64,000 nucleotides of DNA from Burhinus oedicnemus (taxonomy: Eukaryota; Chordata; Aves; Charadriiformes; Burhinidae). This document shows positions 1 through 13,157 of this stretch, one piece after another (the first letter of the stretch is position 1; every line of letters starts with the position of its first letter). The translations under genes were made by a program, and so were the position numbers. The stretch spans positions 777,190-841,189 of the forward strand of contig VFFE01006969.1 of NCBI GenBank assembly GCA_008921705.1. Reading direction: 5' to 3'. The notes below the pieces were generated by a model. It was not told the origin of the DNA, ran no database searches, and was given only the letters and a program-made list of their open reading frames with translations.

Positions 1-3000
1 TAGCATTAAAGTTGATACAAACCCAGACAGAGCAAAGAAAATTCAGAGATAAGGCTGTTACTCCATCCCTAGCTTATTTCATTGTACTAAAAATGGCACA
101 AAAGAATAAATGAAGGATTGCATACTCACTTCAACTTTGAAATTCTTGGTTTTTTAACTGTGTCTCAAATTCAATTGTTCAAAATTAGCTCCTTTCTTAG
201 TCCATTTAAAAAAAAAAGTAACATGGATCCTTATGGAAAAGTTACCCAGTCTTTAGAACAGGATGGTGGGGGAGGTTTCAGTATCTTCTGCTGTTCCCTA
301 TTTCCAGAATCATCCAAAACTTCATAGCTCAGAGAGGAAACACGGCAAAGGAGAGATTAACTTACCAAACTCTCACAAGCAGCACTGGGACAGAACAGCA
401 ATTCAAACAGCTCTCTCCAGTGCAGTTAATTTCCTCCACCATCACTATCCAACCTACTGGAACCTTTCAGCAAAACTGCCAGGACTTGCTATAATGATGG
501 AATTCCACTGTTTTGTATCTTTAGGTTCCCCAGTAAAGACTTAGAAGGTCCCATATTATGAATGAATTGGAATTAAAGGAATCTTCTATCGTTAAAAACA
601 GTCACAGAAAAATAAGAACTTTACACCTTTTTACTACTGAGATGAGAAAATATTTTAACTTTCCTAATATACCACCAGTAACCTACTTTTCCTAGGAATA
701 GGAATCTTCCTGCATCTGTTTCTAGACAGATATCGTTTTTCCTTGGTGTTAGTCAAATATCTGACAGTACATCTTGTAAGTAGGGGGTCCTAAAGATAGG
801 TGGGAAATTTGAAGGGAAACATAATGAGTAGAAGTGAGGAAGAAGGATGAAAACAAATGTGTGCTGAAGAATATAAGGATTTCCACACCCCAAGTTTCAG
901 GAGCCATTGTAAGTCTTTGGCATTGTTTCAAATTGTGAGGTCTGAGAGGTCTACAGATATCTACTGTACCAAGGTGCTGAACAAGGGCTTACACATAACA
1001 CAAATCCATGTGCCTGGTGGAACTTTAGAGAAATTCTTTCTACCAGCTTAAGAAATGTCTCAAGAAATGTGTGTGCACCTTTAAGAACTCTTGTCTCTGC
1101 CATGTTCTGAAAATGGCCAAGCTATGAGATAACTGTATCTGTTTCAAAAGTTTATTTTTAAGACAAAAAAAATTTTGATGGAAAGAATCTGTTTTCACTT
1201 GTTCTTTGTTTCACCTATGTTCTGCTGGATATTATGCTGTAGAAGGGCATAACTGTATATGATGTTCACAGAACGAAAATTTGTAGTAATGCAGCTAGTC
1301 CTCATCTTACCATAAAAATCTGGCACTGTTGCTAAATTAAATTATTAGTGAATATGTGGTGATTTCAGCATTCATTACGTTGCTCTTTTTTATTTCTAAA
1401 ATTTATAATGCTGTGATCTTCAGCTTGAAGACATATCTTTATTACTGAGTAGGCACTGTGTGCTTTACTACTTCCTCTAATTATAACTAAAAAGCTGCAA
1501 ATGTAACTTTCCACTTTTAAAAGTGAATTCTAGTGCAACTAACCATCAGAATACCATGTGATTATTTATATTAACAAAAGCAAATAAAGTGTATGTGAAA
1601 GGCAGCCTTTATGTTAATTCTCCTGCTGTACTAAGCATTATTACTATATTATACATGATCTATAAAGAGTTTTCGTGTTCAGAGACCCCAAAGTGCACCG
1701 CAGATTTTAACAGTACAGTTTGTTTTCAGAGCTTTAGGACCAACTGCTTCTACTGACCATACCAATTTCTATTTTTTCAGCTGAAATCATTTGGAAAATA
1801 TTTAGATCTGAACTTCTCAGGCTATCCAATAGACGTTTTGCACAACTTTCAAACTACTTTTCTTTTTTCACACACACTAAATTTGTGATTTTTCCATACA
1901 GTTTTCATGCATTAAAACCCATCCAAAAAGTAGATTTTTTTCCTAGTACTAATAATTAGACATTCCGTTAACTTGAACAGCGCTATAATCATCAATGATG
2001 TTTCACTAAGGAGCAAGAAAATCCTATAGAGATACTAATTTATGCTTTCTTATCACTTCAAGTTATTAGTTATAAGGACTTATGATAAAACTTTCCTTAA
2101 AAGCTTTTGCTTTTTTCTGTACTATTTTGCCCTCAGGAATGTATTGGTAATGTGCAGATGTTGAAGCAAGCTATGCTTTAATGAGGCACTCAAAAATGTT
2201 TACGAAGGCAGCAGTTCTCAGTTTCCCTGATCACCAGTCATGACTTGAGATGATCATGATGGCAATAGAAGACTGTCCTGACAACAGACAAATTTCTCTT
2301 CAGCTGAAAAATGGCAGAGTGCTTTGTTCAAGTTGTTCGTCTTCTGGAATGGACTTTCAGATGACCTTTCCTGGGACATGTTCCTTGTCAGGACATGAGT
2401 TGAGGCTGGGTTTGACAGACATCTGGATGTCATGATATGCATTAGGACTCTGAGTGTAGGCCAAGTTGATTCTGACAGACAAGAGCTCAAGCACTAAAAT
2501 TCGAGATTTATAAATGTCTTAGGTTTAAGTGAATTCAGGGTAAGTTATAGTACTTTCTGATGTTTGAGGAGGGTTAAATATCTCTATAGACAAGGCCAAA
2601 AATCAGTTTTCAGACAAATTTTCTGGTAGCAAAGGTGGAGTAGCTCTCATTTGAAATGTTGCATACAAAATGAAGTCCAGAATTTTATCTATTGCTTCTC
2701 ATGCATTTGTAAAGTTTGTGGGGATCATATCCTTCTCCCCCTGGAAAATAAATCCACTAAAGTTCTTCATACTGTTTCCCATAAGAGTGTTGGCAAATCA
2801 GTATAGTTTTTCTCTCTGGAGATTTTAAATTCACTAAAATTAAGCAATAGAGTTAATAGAACTTGTGAATTAAAAATCCATTCTGAAGTCTGTCATTGGA
2901 AAGTCCAGTATGAACATAATTTTCAAGTGAAAATATTAATTGCAGATTGGGTTAAAAGACCCAGTCTGAAAGGCCCAAGTCAAAGAAAGGATGGCAACAG

Positions 3001-6000
3001 GAACAAAATTGTCAGATATCTTGCCTGTGGATTTCATTGTTATAATAATATCTCTTAAAGGAATACAAATTACTTTAACTTTTCTCTTTTACTCTTAGAT
3101 ATATGTAAAAAATATAGCAAAAAGGTATATCTTCACTATAGCAACAGTTATCTACTGAATGACGAGACGCTGAGCTGCTTTTCATTTTCATGTTTACAAG
3201 CAGCCAGCTTCCTCCTTTTTGATATTCTTCCTTTACCTAGTCTATCAGAAGGCATTCAGTTATATTTAGCGGTGTACTCCATAGCAGTCACATTCAACCA
3301 AGTATGAAGCAAACAGCAAGGAAAAAGAATTAGGAGCACTTTAATTAGCATAATATCCTAAATAATCCTAATATCCTAAATATCCATAATATCCTAAATA
3401 TCCTAATAATCCTAAAGTCCCTGATTGGCATTCTATAGTATCATTTAGCCTGCATACAACTAGAGTAGACTTCTCTGGAATCAGTCTTCATTATACATTG
3501 GTCCTGCTCCACAGTACCAGTAATTTTTGATATTACATAAATATTATGTATCAATTATATTGTTCTAAGTGAAAAGCAGTGGTTTCAGAAATTAGGATTA
3601 CCATTTTCTCTGACTGATTTTATGCTGCTCCCCATCTACACTGTGGAAAACATAGGCATGGTTTGAACATCAGTGTTCAAATTACGCATCAACAGCTTTT
3701 GATTTTTTCATGTCTTTGAGCTTTTGCAATTTTTCAACCCTGTTTGTAGTATCGTATTTAACATACTATCTGAAATGCGGGTCACTGACTTCATCCCAAA
3801 TATTTGTTGCCCGTTGTGCATGGGTGGGCACATAAGGCATTTTTCTGCTCTCTGACAAGGTAACTGACATTTTTAAATTAAAGAACAGATAGCAAATAGT
3901 TATGATGACTAGCAAATATTTTGTTCATGTGTAGAAAAGGCAGATTGACCACCACAGGAATATTCGTGAATATCACATAAGAAAGAGCTAATAACAGTTG
4001 AAATACTTGCTGGGAATCTGAAGATCTGCAGACCTTCTGAGCAATCAACCTTCCAAGTCACAGTGTTTATTTCTCCTTACCAAGGGACGTACTTGGTGTG
4101 GTGTAAAATAATATGGTAGGTTTTTTCAAAGGAAAGGGAAGATGTCATGTCTGCTGAACAGATTTATAGTTATGCAGATCATGTTAATGATAAGGATTAT
4201 CTCTTTTATGGTTTGGGATATAAATTGCTTTCTGCAGGGATGAGGAAGTCATTCACCTTATTTCCAGCACAAAATTGAATTTGTCTAGGCATATTATGGG
4301 ACTTTTTATTCGATGGCTGAAAAGGGGAGTAAAAATTTGCCACCTTCTGAAACACTAGGCTACATAGTTAGCCTGATTAAGTATGACAAATTCCAGTTAA
4401 TGAAATTACAGTAATATTAAACAATGCTACTCCTCATGTAATATATTACTGACACTTCCATCAATATTGTTTGCAGCAGACTAATACATTAAGAGAAAAT
4501 ATGTCTAGATCATGCAGACTGTCACTGTCTGAATAATGCAAAGCTTCAACGCTACAGGCTGACCATGGCACACAAAAGAAACTTGTTTGATCTCTGGTAA
4601 CAATCCCACCAAGATGGATTTTATACCAGTATTTCTGTGAGTCTGTGTCATAACTATATTTCATTGCCTTCATGGCAACTCTGTTTCTTCCCTTCCTTTG
4701 CCAGTGGAACTGCAAAAAGCAGGACACGAACCATCTGATAATTACTATGAAGATTTTGGAATTTCCAGACAGAAAATGTCAGAGGATATTGCCTGTGAAC
4801 TTGACAGGCACCCAAAACACGTAACAGACTAAAACAAGTACCAAAAAGAGTATAAATGCTGTTTGTACGTGTTTGGTAAGGCAGGAAGTTACAAAATAAT
4901 CATCTTCAGCAAAACATAGTTTCTAGCAATCCGAAACAGAGAGTAAAATATCTTACTGGAAAAGGAAGGAGGAAGCACTAGGATGAGGGGTTTTTTTAAT
5001 GATTACATTTATTTTGGAAACAGAAGAGAAAGGAGAAAAGAAAACTTTTGAAACCCGGAGTCTGTGTGATAGAACTTACCCATACATACACTTACACAGA
5101 TAGAAAACTCTTCTCTTCTGGAAAATTCATTTCAAACCAATGACTGAAATTCAATACAAAAGGAAGGAGAAATTGGAGGAATTCATATTCTGAATAAAGC
5201 ACTACCTAGATATTATTTGTAACGTATTTGCACTGAGCTACAGAGGCACTGCTCAGCTGTTGAGCTGAGGTACAGAGCTTGCGCCATCATCAGGTCCTGA
5301 AGAGCCAAATAAAACATGCAGTTTCCATTTTAATTCCTACTCTAAGTGCAGAGTATCACAGGATTATTCTCCAGACAGAAGAATCTTTAGCATTAAATGA
5401 GTCTTGTAAAAGGAAAACAACTTTTGATTCTCTGAATGTAGCCAGATAGCTAACAGATAAAGCAATGGCAATAAAGCCAAAGATGCATATTTTGAAATAG
5501 ATCAGCTGATGAACAAATTTTCCCTGATTTCAATAGGCAGGACCCTACGTTCAACAGACCTCCGCTTTCCTTCTAATGCCAGTGAGTTCATTATACCTGG
5601 ACAGCATTTGGAAAAGAATATATTCTGTTGTTCTGATATAGATGGAGACTAAATGCAGGTATATCGATTGAATTACCGTGGTTTTACAGCAGTGTAATTG
5701 TTAGCAGAATCTGGCTTCTTTTTTCTAGATATTTTAGTCTTCTATGAATATGACAGATAAGACAGTCTACTATAGTTCAGCTGATACATTTTTTTTCATT
5801 AGTCTCAGTGACCTCCTCTTAAAATTGGTCCACTGATTGATTTGTATTCCACAGGGTGCTCATTACAGCTACCTTTAGTGCACAAAATCCCATGAACAGA
5901 AAAAATTACCCTTAAAAACGGTAATTTCAAGCTTTCATTAGAAGGTCTTTTTCACAAGTTGAAGTCAGTCAAGCAGTAAGTAATTAAGACAATTTACTGT

Positions 6001-7807
6001 AGCATGACTGTATGTATTTCACCATATATTCCCACAAGAAAAGCCATGGGAGACATCTACATTAGAATTTTCTTATGTAGCTTTCTTTTGGGTTTGTACT
6101 GTTTTGGAGATGGGATTGCAGAGAACATCTACTTGGATTCTCCTGTCTGAGCATCCCCCAAGAGCTTCACACTGTCAGTCCATTTGCATCTGTGTTGATG
6201 CCTTTGCAGTATCTTGAGTATCACCAGTATCACCTAGAGCTAGTAATCCTGCTTAACAGAAGTGGTGCTTAACAAAGTCACTTCAGTCCAGGGCTCTGTT
6301 AATTGCCCTTGGAGACCCTAGAGGGCACAGTTACAGGAGGCCTGGTTTGGTATTGATTTTATTTTGTTCACCATTACCTGCCCTCAGTGCTCACAGACGT
6401 CTGGACTCCTGCAGAGTGCTCCGTACAGATACTGCAGTCTCTTTATGTGCAGATAAAGAGGATTAGATGAGGCCACAGTTTCATTTCCTTATAGTGACCA
6501 GAAAACAGAGAAGAAACCTAGGGAATATACTAAATGTTGTATTAACCACTGCTGTAGGCTGTAAAGACTACAGACATTCCAGAGCTATGTTGATTAGTAA
6601 TTAGCACAAAGCAGATGGGAAATCATGCTGTCTCCCCAGGAAGTTAATGCAAACTAGTTACAGTATTTATATGTTGTTGAGACTACCCTGCTAAAATGTG
6701 TTTTAAATAAATAGCAGAACTGGAATTATCTTGACATTTTGGTTAAAAATAGGTAAAACCAAATATTGAATTGGAAATTAGCTTCAAGTTTATGCTGCAA
6801 AGAGATCAGGAGTTCTCTGTATTTATAAATGATTGTTCTTGGGTTTAAATCCTATTTAATTTTTACAATGTGTTTTTAAAGGCATCTGCTTTAAATCTAC
6901 TTTTATTTGCCACTTCTTAAGATGACTGAATCTGCTGTTCCTCACTACAGACCTTGAATGTGATTAATGAAAGATTCATTCTCAGCTTGACTGGTACTCT
7001 GCTACCATATACATCACAGCATGTTGCGTACTTTTCTTATTCAAAAGATTGGATGTTCAGAGAATTGCAATTAATTCAAAAGGCTAAGGAATTTGGGCTA
7101 CTTTGGAAAGTTGTTTTGAGATAATCCCAGAAAGTCAGATGAGGAACTCCCTTCTTTTTGTACCAGTAAGGTTTCTCTCTACCGTATCAGTCCTAAATAT
7201 AGGTTTGACAGTAATGAGCATGGAGAAATATGCTCTCTCTTTAGATGGGCCCAAACATTTTGAGGTTGAGTCGTTGATTAATACATTTGCCTTCTCTGGG
7301 AAAAGAATAATCAGCAAAGATGCCCTGATGTGGGCATAACCTTAATGAGTAGTTCTGATACTGACTGTTAGCCTGTCAAGACTGTAAGAAATGCCCAAGA
7401 ATATAAGAAACTGGAAGAGGAAATGAAATAATAAATTAATTTTTTAAAACTTTGGAATATAAAGCTTTCTCAAATCTCATCCTCACCCGAAAAAAACAGT
7501 GAGCAAACAGGAGGGCTGTGTTGGATAAAATCTTAGCTGTTTTGATATAAGTAACTTTTTTGCATAATGACTTATGGTTTAGGGACTGTGAATCCTTACT
7601 ACATACATGCAAATGTCTTCTAGGACTTTGAAAGAAAAATAAATCTCCTCTGATACAGGAATCAAAAAAGGCTTTAAAGTAATTTGTTCTAATGGACAGT
7701 GAACTTCCTAACTGATGTAATAATCATCTCCATCCTCAGACCAGAATAAACTAGAATACAATTTCATGAACTGCATATTATTGTACACAATTATTTCTAT
7801 TTAACAG
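1..7807 (+). other. KCNH7: KCNH7 intron (partial, upstream side outside window)
   Basis: This stretch is AT-rich and lacks any open reading frame that resembles a known protein. It ends in a good 3' splice site (TTTAACAG) just before the first recognisable KCNH7 exon, so it is read as the intron in front of that exon. It contains a short ATATCCTAA-type tandem array near 3347-3416. I saw no other coding exon in it. The scattered open frames of 60-90 codons look like chance. Confidence 0.7.
3347..3416. repeat. Degenerate AT-rich tandem repeat (ATCCTAA unit)
   Basis: Units of the form ATATCCTAAAT / AATAATCCTAA recur about seven times with small spacing changes. It lies inside a KCNH7 intron and looks like a decayed simple-sequence array. 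Confidence 0.7.
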
Positions 7808-8071
7808 ACTATTTCAAAGAGAATGATCAGAGTGATCCTGAACCCTCAGGGGACACCACCAGATACTATCAATCTATTAAGAAACACTTTGACGAGAAAA
7901 AAAGTGGGTCATCATCTTTTGTGTCCTCCATTGAAGATGAGCAAAAGCCCCTGTTCTCTGGGATAGCTGATTACCCATCTGTAACAGAGAAAACCACAGA
8001 GGTGGACTTTGAAGAAATGGTTCATGCCACAGAAGAAATTTTTATTGACAAAAGAAGCAATTCTTGCAAAG
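7808..8071 (+). CDS. KCNH7: KCNH7 C-terminal exon (ERG3/Kv11.3 channel), part 1
   Basis: This exon encodes about 88 residues beginning [13 protein letters not shown] and ending RSNSCK. It is bounded by TTTAACAG and GGTAATC splice sites and is in phase 1 at both ends. The sequence is typical of the cytoplasmic tail of ERG-type (KCNH2/6/7) voltage-gated potassium channels downstream of the cyclic-nucleotide-binding homology domain: acidic, Ser-rich and low in complexity. ERG3 carries slowly deactivating potassium current in neurons at the plasma membrane. Assignment to KCNH7 rather than KCNH2 or KCNH6 rests on recalled family sequence plus the neighbours GCA and IFIH1, which flank KCNH7 in human. 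The pore and PAS-domain exons lie upstream, outside the window. Confidence 0.9.
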
Positions 8072-11000
8072 GTAATCTAGCTGTTGCTATTTTGTAAAGT
8101 TTGAGTAGACATCTTTTTTAGTCAAAAATAATTTTCCAAATGGTTCCATTGATTCTTTGCATATGTTTACTTTTTTGTTTCCTGAAAGTTTAATTAGAAA
8201 AAATATTTTAGACCAAAAATTATTATTCTCAAAAGGATTTATGTAGTTTAATACACTGGCTGTGGGATTGGATTACAGAACCTTCAAAAGGCTTTTTTGT
8301 AACTGAACTGCCTTAGGAAAGTCATTTAAACAAACTCTTTAAAATTCTGGTACTAGACTTCATTGGATGAAAACTGCACTCAAAGTAGTGAAGAATCTCT
8401 CAAAGGGTGTTTGATATGCCAGGGTTGGGTGACAGTGAAAAATCCTAGGTAGCAAGAGCTAGATAAACCTCATGATGGTTGCACGTGCACAAAAAAAAAA
8501 AAAAAAAATCAGGTAACTACTTTCATTTTCTGTATTGACAAGGTACAATGAAAATTAAGTAAAAAAAATCATAATAGCTTGAAAGAATGCTATCCCATTT
8601 TGCTGCACATGTTGGTTAAAAGATGTGCCATTACCTCACACAGAACAAATCCCGACTTCCATAAGTTCCACAAGAACAAAGATTTGAGCTTTTGTATAAG
8701 ACACATGATCAGAAACTATTAAGCAATCTCAGTTACTTTTACACAGAGTTAAATCACATGATCAAAATTACATCAAATACACTAAAATATTAATTTTCTT
8801 GGAGATGTGAAGGGAAATTAATTAAAAGCCCCATATGAATATAGAATTTAAATATTGCTGAAAGTTTGTTTGTAATTGTTTCAGTCTGAAGGGAAGAATT
8901 AAGTATTTACTGTTTAAAGCTGTTTTCCTCAGCAGTTTGTTTCCATTGAGGCAATTTAACCATCATTCAATAAACTTTAGGCTTATAGGCTATAATTTTA
9001 AATGAACCTAATGATCAATCAGGCCAAACAATGTATTTTTTACATCTCAAAGATATGAATATGTGAAGTACAGTCTCCTCAGGTTAAGGCTATATAAATC
9101 TGCACCACATAAACTTGTTGCATATATACTGCAATTTGAAAGCTTACCTTTCCTCTACCAATAGCCAGAAATGTGTCCTTGCAGCTATAGCAACGTTTTC
9201 CAAGGCAACCTATTACAGATTTTATTTGAGCTAAATTTAGCATGTCTAAAGGTTACATTTTTTGATTAAGACCACATTCTTTTTTCCACTTTGTAATCTA
9301 GCACTTCTGGTAATGTGTGTGAAAGCTCATTACCTTCCTTGCAACTTTCAGAAAAACTTCAAGGTCAATAAAATAAGATCAGCTTTGATTGATATATATT
9401 TTAAACTAAATTCTTACTCCTGCTATTAATTAGAGATTGATTATAACTCACCATAAAAGTAGTTATAAACATAATGAAATTTTGAAATAAACTCTGCTTG
9501 TATGTATGTATGTTTATAATCCTCATATAGCATGGTACCTTATAAATCTTGAATACAAATACACTTGTATAAAGCTATTGCAATTCATTACCACTGTGAC
9601 TGACACATATTTAATTATCTTTAGTTTTCTTTTAGGCTTTGATCATTACTGTTGATGAATGGAAAGACTATTAATAATGTATTGCATAATGTGGGCAGAA
9701 ACTGCATAAACTTCTCTCATAATCCTAAAATGCAACTCTTAACATTAAAACATATGGCTCTTTTGAGAAAACCTCATAATTTTTCTGTAGCTGGTAATCT
9801 ATACATTGTGGAAAAATGCTATTTTCTTATTTTCGCTTGGTCATTATTTGGGCCATTAGACTGATTCTTGAATTGTTCAAGTGAACCTAGTTACACATTG
9901 ATTTTTTTCTCAGCCTAGGATTCTTCAAGCCCTGGAAGACCATAATTGGTTATAAAGTTGTAACTGCTGTTGGGCTTTTCTGGGGTTACTCATGTATGTG
10001 GAAGTACCTGAAAAGATGCTTAGAACAGTACAATACCATATCTGATAGCATCTTAACTTGCTTATAGTGTATGTACTTATTTTATAATTTGAGTGCCAAT
10101 TAATTCGCTCTGTCACAAATTAGATGTTTATTGTAATAGTCTACAAACACATACCAGCTGTGATTTCCCTGCGATAATCCACGGCATTGAAAAATATGTG
10201 ATTTTATTGAATGATTTATTGTGTAAAATAACCAACAGCTTGGTTTTTAAAGGACATTAAAACGCAGTGAAATATATAACCTATATATTTAGTTTCTACT
10301 CCTGAAATTCACTGCTTAAAAGAAAGTCCACTGGATTTACAACCTCCATTGCACCCACACCCATAGTTTAAAATTTTACCCCTGAATTTGTCAGAGTCTG
10401 CTCCTTTCACTTTGCTCAGAGCTTTCCAACTTCCTTGGACAATGCAAATTGTGCCATGTGTGCCTGCTAAAACCAAATTACATGCTTCTGTGACACCATT
10501 TGCCTTGTTCCTTCTGTTGGCTTAAGTGGCTGAGAAAACTGAACAGGTTTCTGCGTAGCCAAGATGAAATCTCTTTCCTCTTCCTTCTGCCCAGTACATA
10601 AAATCAGTTATAGGTCATGTCACATGAAATTCAAACACTCTCTACAGCTCCAGGAAACCTACTACCACCTGCTAACCAAAGATCAGATAATGCAGCAAGC
10701 ACCTTTCTCTGATAAAGAAAAATAAGAAAGTCTCCTCCTCCACTTGGAGTCATGCAGTGAGAGCTCCCCTTCCTGGCTAAATCACTTGAAATACTAAATC
10801 TAAGCAGGATTTTTTTATTTTATTTTATTTTTTAATTTCTTTACTTGGAGCAACACTGCTAAAAGATGTGTTTGAAAAGGAATAGCTAATAGCATTTGGA
10901 CAAACCTCTCACGTCACCCACGCTGTTTTTTTCTCTTTTCTTTGAAACATGGCTCTGGCTGCGATGGTTGCTTAGAAAAATTTCACAAGTGTGAAATGAG

Positions 11001-12988
11001 TGTAACCTATGCTGAGTTATCAGCATTCAGTGCCAAAAGGAGTGTTAGGAGCAGCTCTGAGCAAATCATTCAGGGACTACTGGGGGATGCGGGATTCAAA
11101 TTCAACTGCTCATACAACAGAGGCTGATGCCTTATAAGCAGTCAAGGATTTTGTCCAGCTGTATGTTGAAGCAGCAGCCTGAGCCCAGTAAGAACTTTTA
11201 AATGCATTCTTTAACTTCATGTAGTTAAATAATTACAAATACAACCCTAATGGGAGTTGTATTGAGCAGGTGTTAAAGTTTTAATAGACTTTTTTATCAC
11301 AGCAGAGGAGAATCTGAGTTGTACTGAGCAATTTTTGACGTCATGACAACAGATTCACTCAAAGTAACAAAGGCTTGGGGGGTGCAGGTGTACAAAAAGC
11401 ACTGTTCAACTGAAGTATGTCACCTGTAGGCTCTGCAAAGCTCCTGGCAAGATCTGCATTCTATATCTGCTAAGAATATGTGCAACTAGTGTATCCCATG
11501 ATAAATTATTGGTAACCTTTCACCAGCTTGGTGAACAGGAGAAACAGCCTGGAGCCAAGAATATAAACTAATTAATAAATCCACAGCGGTGTAAATTGAG
11601 CAAATTGAAAGAGGAAGGAGAAATAGCTCAAACCAGAAATCCAAGCAAAAGGAAGGAGTGTCCCTGAGTTCTGTTTGGGTGGTAAGGTCCAGTGTTTGAT
11701 CACAGAGACCCAAGAACTGCGAGGGACAAGAGGGGTGGAATTTGGGCACAGCAGATACAGGGTGAGACCTGAAGTAGTCATCATCATTTTTTTTACAAAG
11801 GGCTGGAGATAAAGAAATAAATATCAATCATTCATATAAAAAGTGTTTTTAAATACTTTGTATATTGTATAAACAATATACAAGGATTAGAAGTGTAACT
11901 AAATTCAGCAAGATAGCTGAAACTCTGCAGTAAGATCCTAATAATGTAACTGGGCTTTTTTAGCTTGAAATAAATTTATTTTCTCTATCTTAATCCAAAA
12001 TTTTATGTGCCGTTCAAACAGAAAAAAAAAAATTATTATTTACCATGAAGCTTCATTTAATATTAAAGTGATCTCTGACTGACCCAGCAATGCTGAATTT
12101 TTCATTCTTTTAGGCGTCAGAAATTATTAAACAAAATGAACTGGCACCTTTCACCCCACAGTACTGTAAGAGTCTCTGAGACATGCTTTACACAATGATG
12201 GGGTGGGTTGGAGACTAGTGATGCTAAAAGCTACATCAGTGAAAATCAATTTCCTTTTTGACAATAATAACCAGTATTCTTTTGCAAGCAGTATGAGCTG
12301 CATTAAATGGCCTCTGTCTCAGAGAAAACATATTACACTTCACCAACCTTGTTAAGACAAGCAGCATTACAATTATTGGCAAGAAAGACAGCTAGCTGAG
12401 GTCTGGCAGCTTCCTCTAGAGGGGGCATTCCAACGCACTGTAATGCATGTGCAGTGCTGTTAATGCAATGCAGCAAGTCCTCCTTTTACACCAAAAAGGT
12501 AAATAGTAAATACACTTCAATAGCACATTCAAGGGCAAGAGAAGAGGTCTTAGCCAGGTCTCGGAGACACACAAAGACATTCAAGTACATCTTTTAATGC
12601 ATTTATGTTAGAGCAAATATTTCTAATTTCAATGAATAATGAATTGCTAAAAAAAAACACCTTGAGAAAATTGGGGATTCATTGGTAAAATAACAGACAG
12701 AAAACTAAAGAAATAGGAGCCACTCAGTGGCAGAACTCTGATGATACTGACTAGACAAAGCTGTTTGTTTATATACGGCTTCATAATGTTAGCTTGGATG
12801 TGACCACTTTTATTTTTCCCTAAATACTAGTAAGAAACAAAGGGAGTTGTTCAGGCAGTGAGCCAATGTACCAATTTGACTTTCAAGGTTTTGAGATACA
12901 TGAGTAAGTGGGATGCTTGAGGGGTGCCAACCCCTCTCTAACAGCATGTATATAAACCTATACCTTTATATGTTTTGTTTTTCATCAG
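8072..12988 (+). other. KCNH7: KCNH7 intron
   Basis: This is a 4.9-kb intron between two KCNH7 exons, with GT at 8072 and AG at 12987-12988. It includes an 18-base poly-A run near 8491-8508 and AT-rich sequence. No coding or RNA gene was recognised. Confidence 0.85.
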
Positions 12989-13157
12989 ATATCACTGATA
13001 AAAGAAACTGGGAGCAGGAGAACAGCCAGGAGTACCAGGACTCCCCAATTCAGTCAGCATTACCCCATGTTACATGGGGGATCTGTGAAACTGAAAGTGA
13101 CTTTCTATATGGGGAAGTGGAGAATCGATTAGATTTACTTCAAGAACAACTCAACAG
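12989..13157 (+). CDS. KCNH7: KCNH7 C-terminal exon, part 2 (start of coiled coil)
   Basis: The exon starts in phase 1 (completing an Asp codon, DITDKRNWEQ) and ends in phase 2 within the Arg codon of LLEQL-type sequence (NRLDLLQEQLNR). The splice sites are TTCATCAG and AGGTAAAA. The last 15 or so residues begin the tetramerising coiled coil found in the tail of ERG channels, which continues into the next exon. The middle (PHVTWGICETESDF) has no domain I recognise. Phase continuity with both neighbouring exons supports the boundaries. Confidence 0.9.
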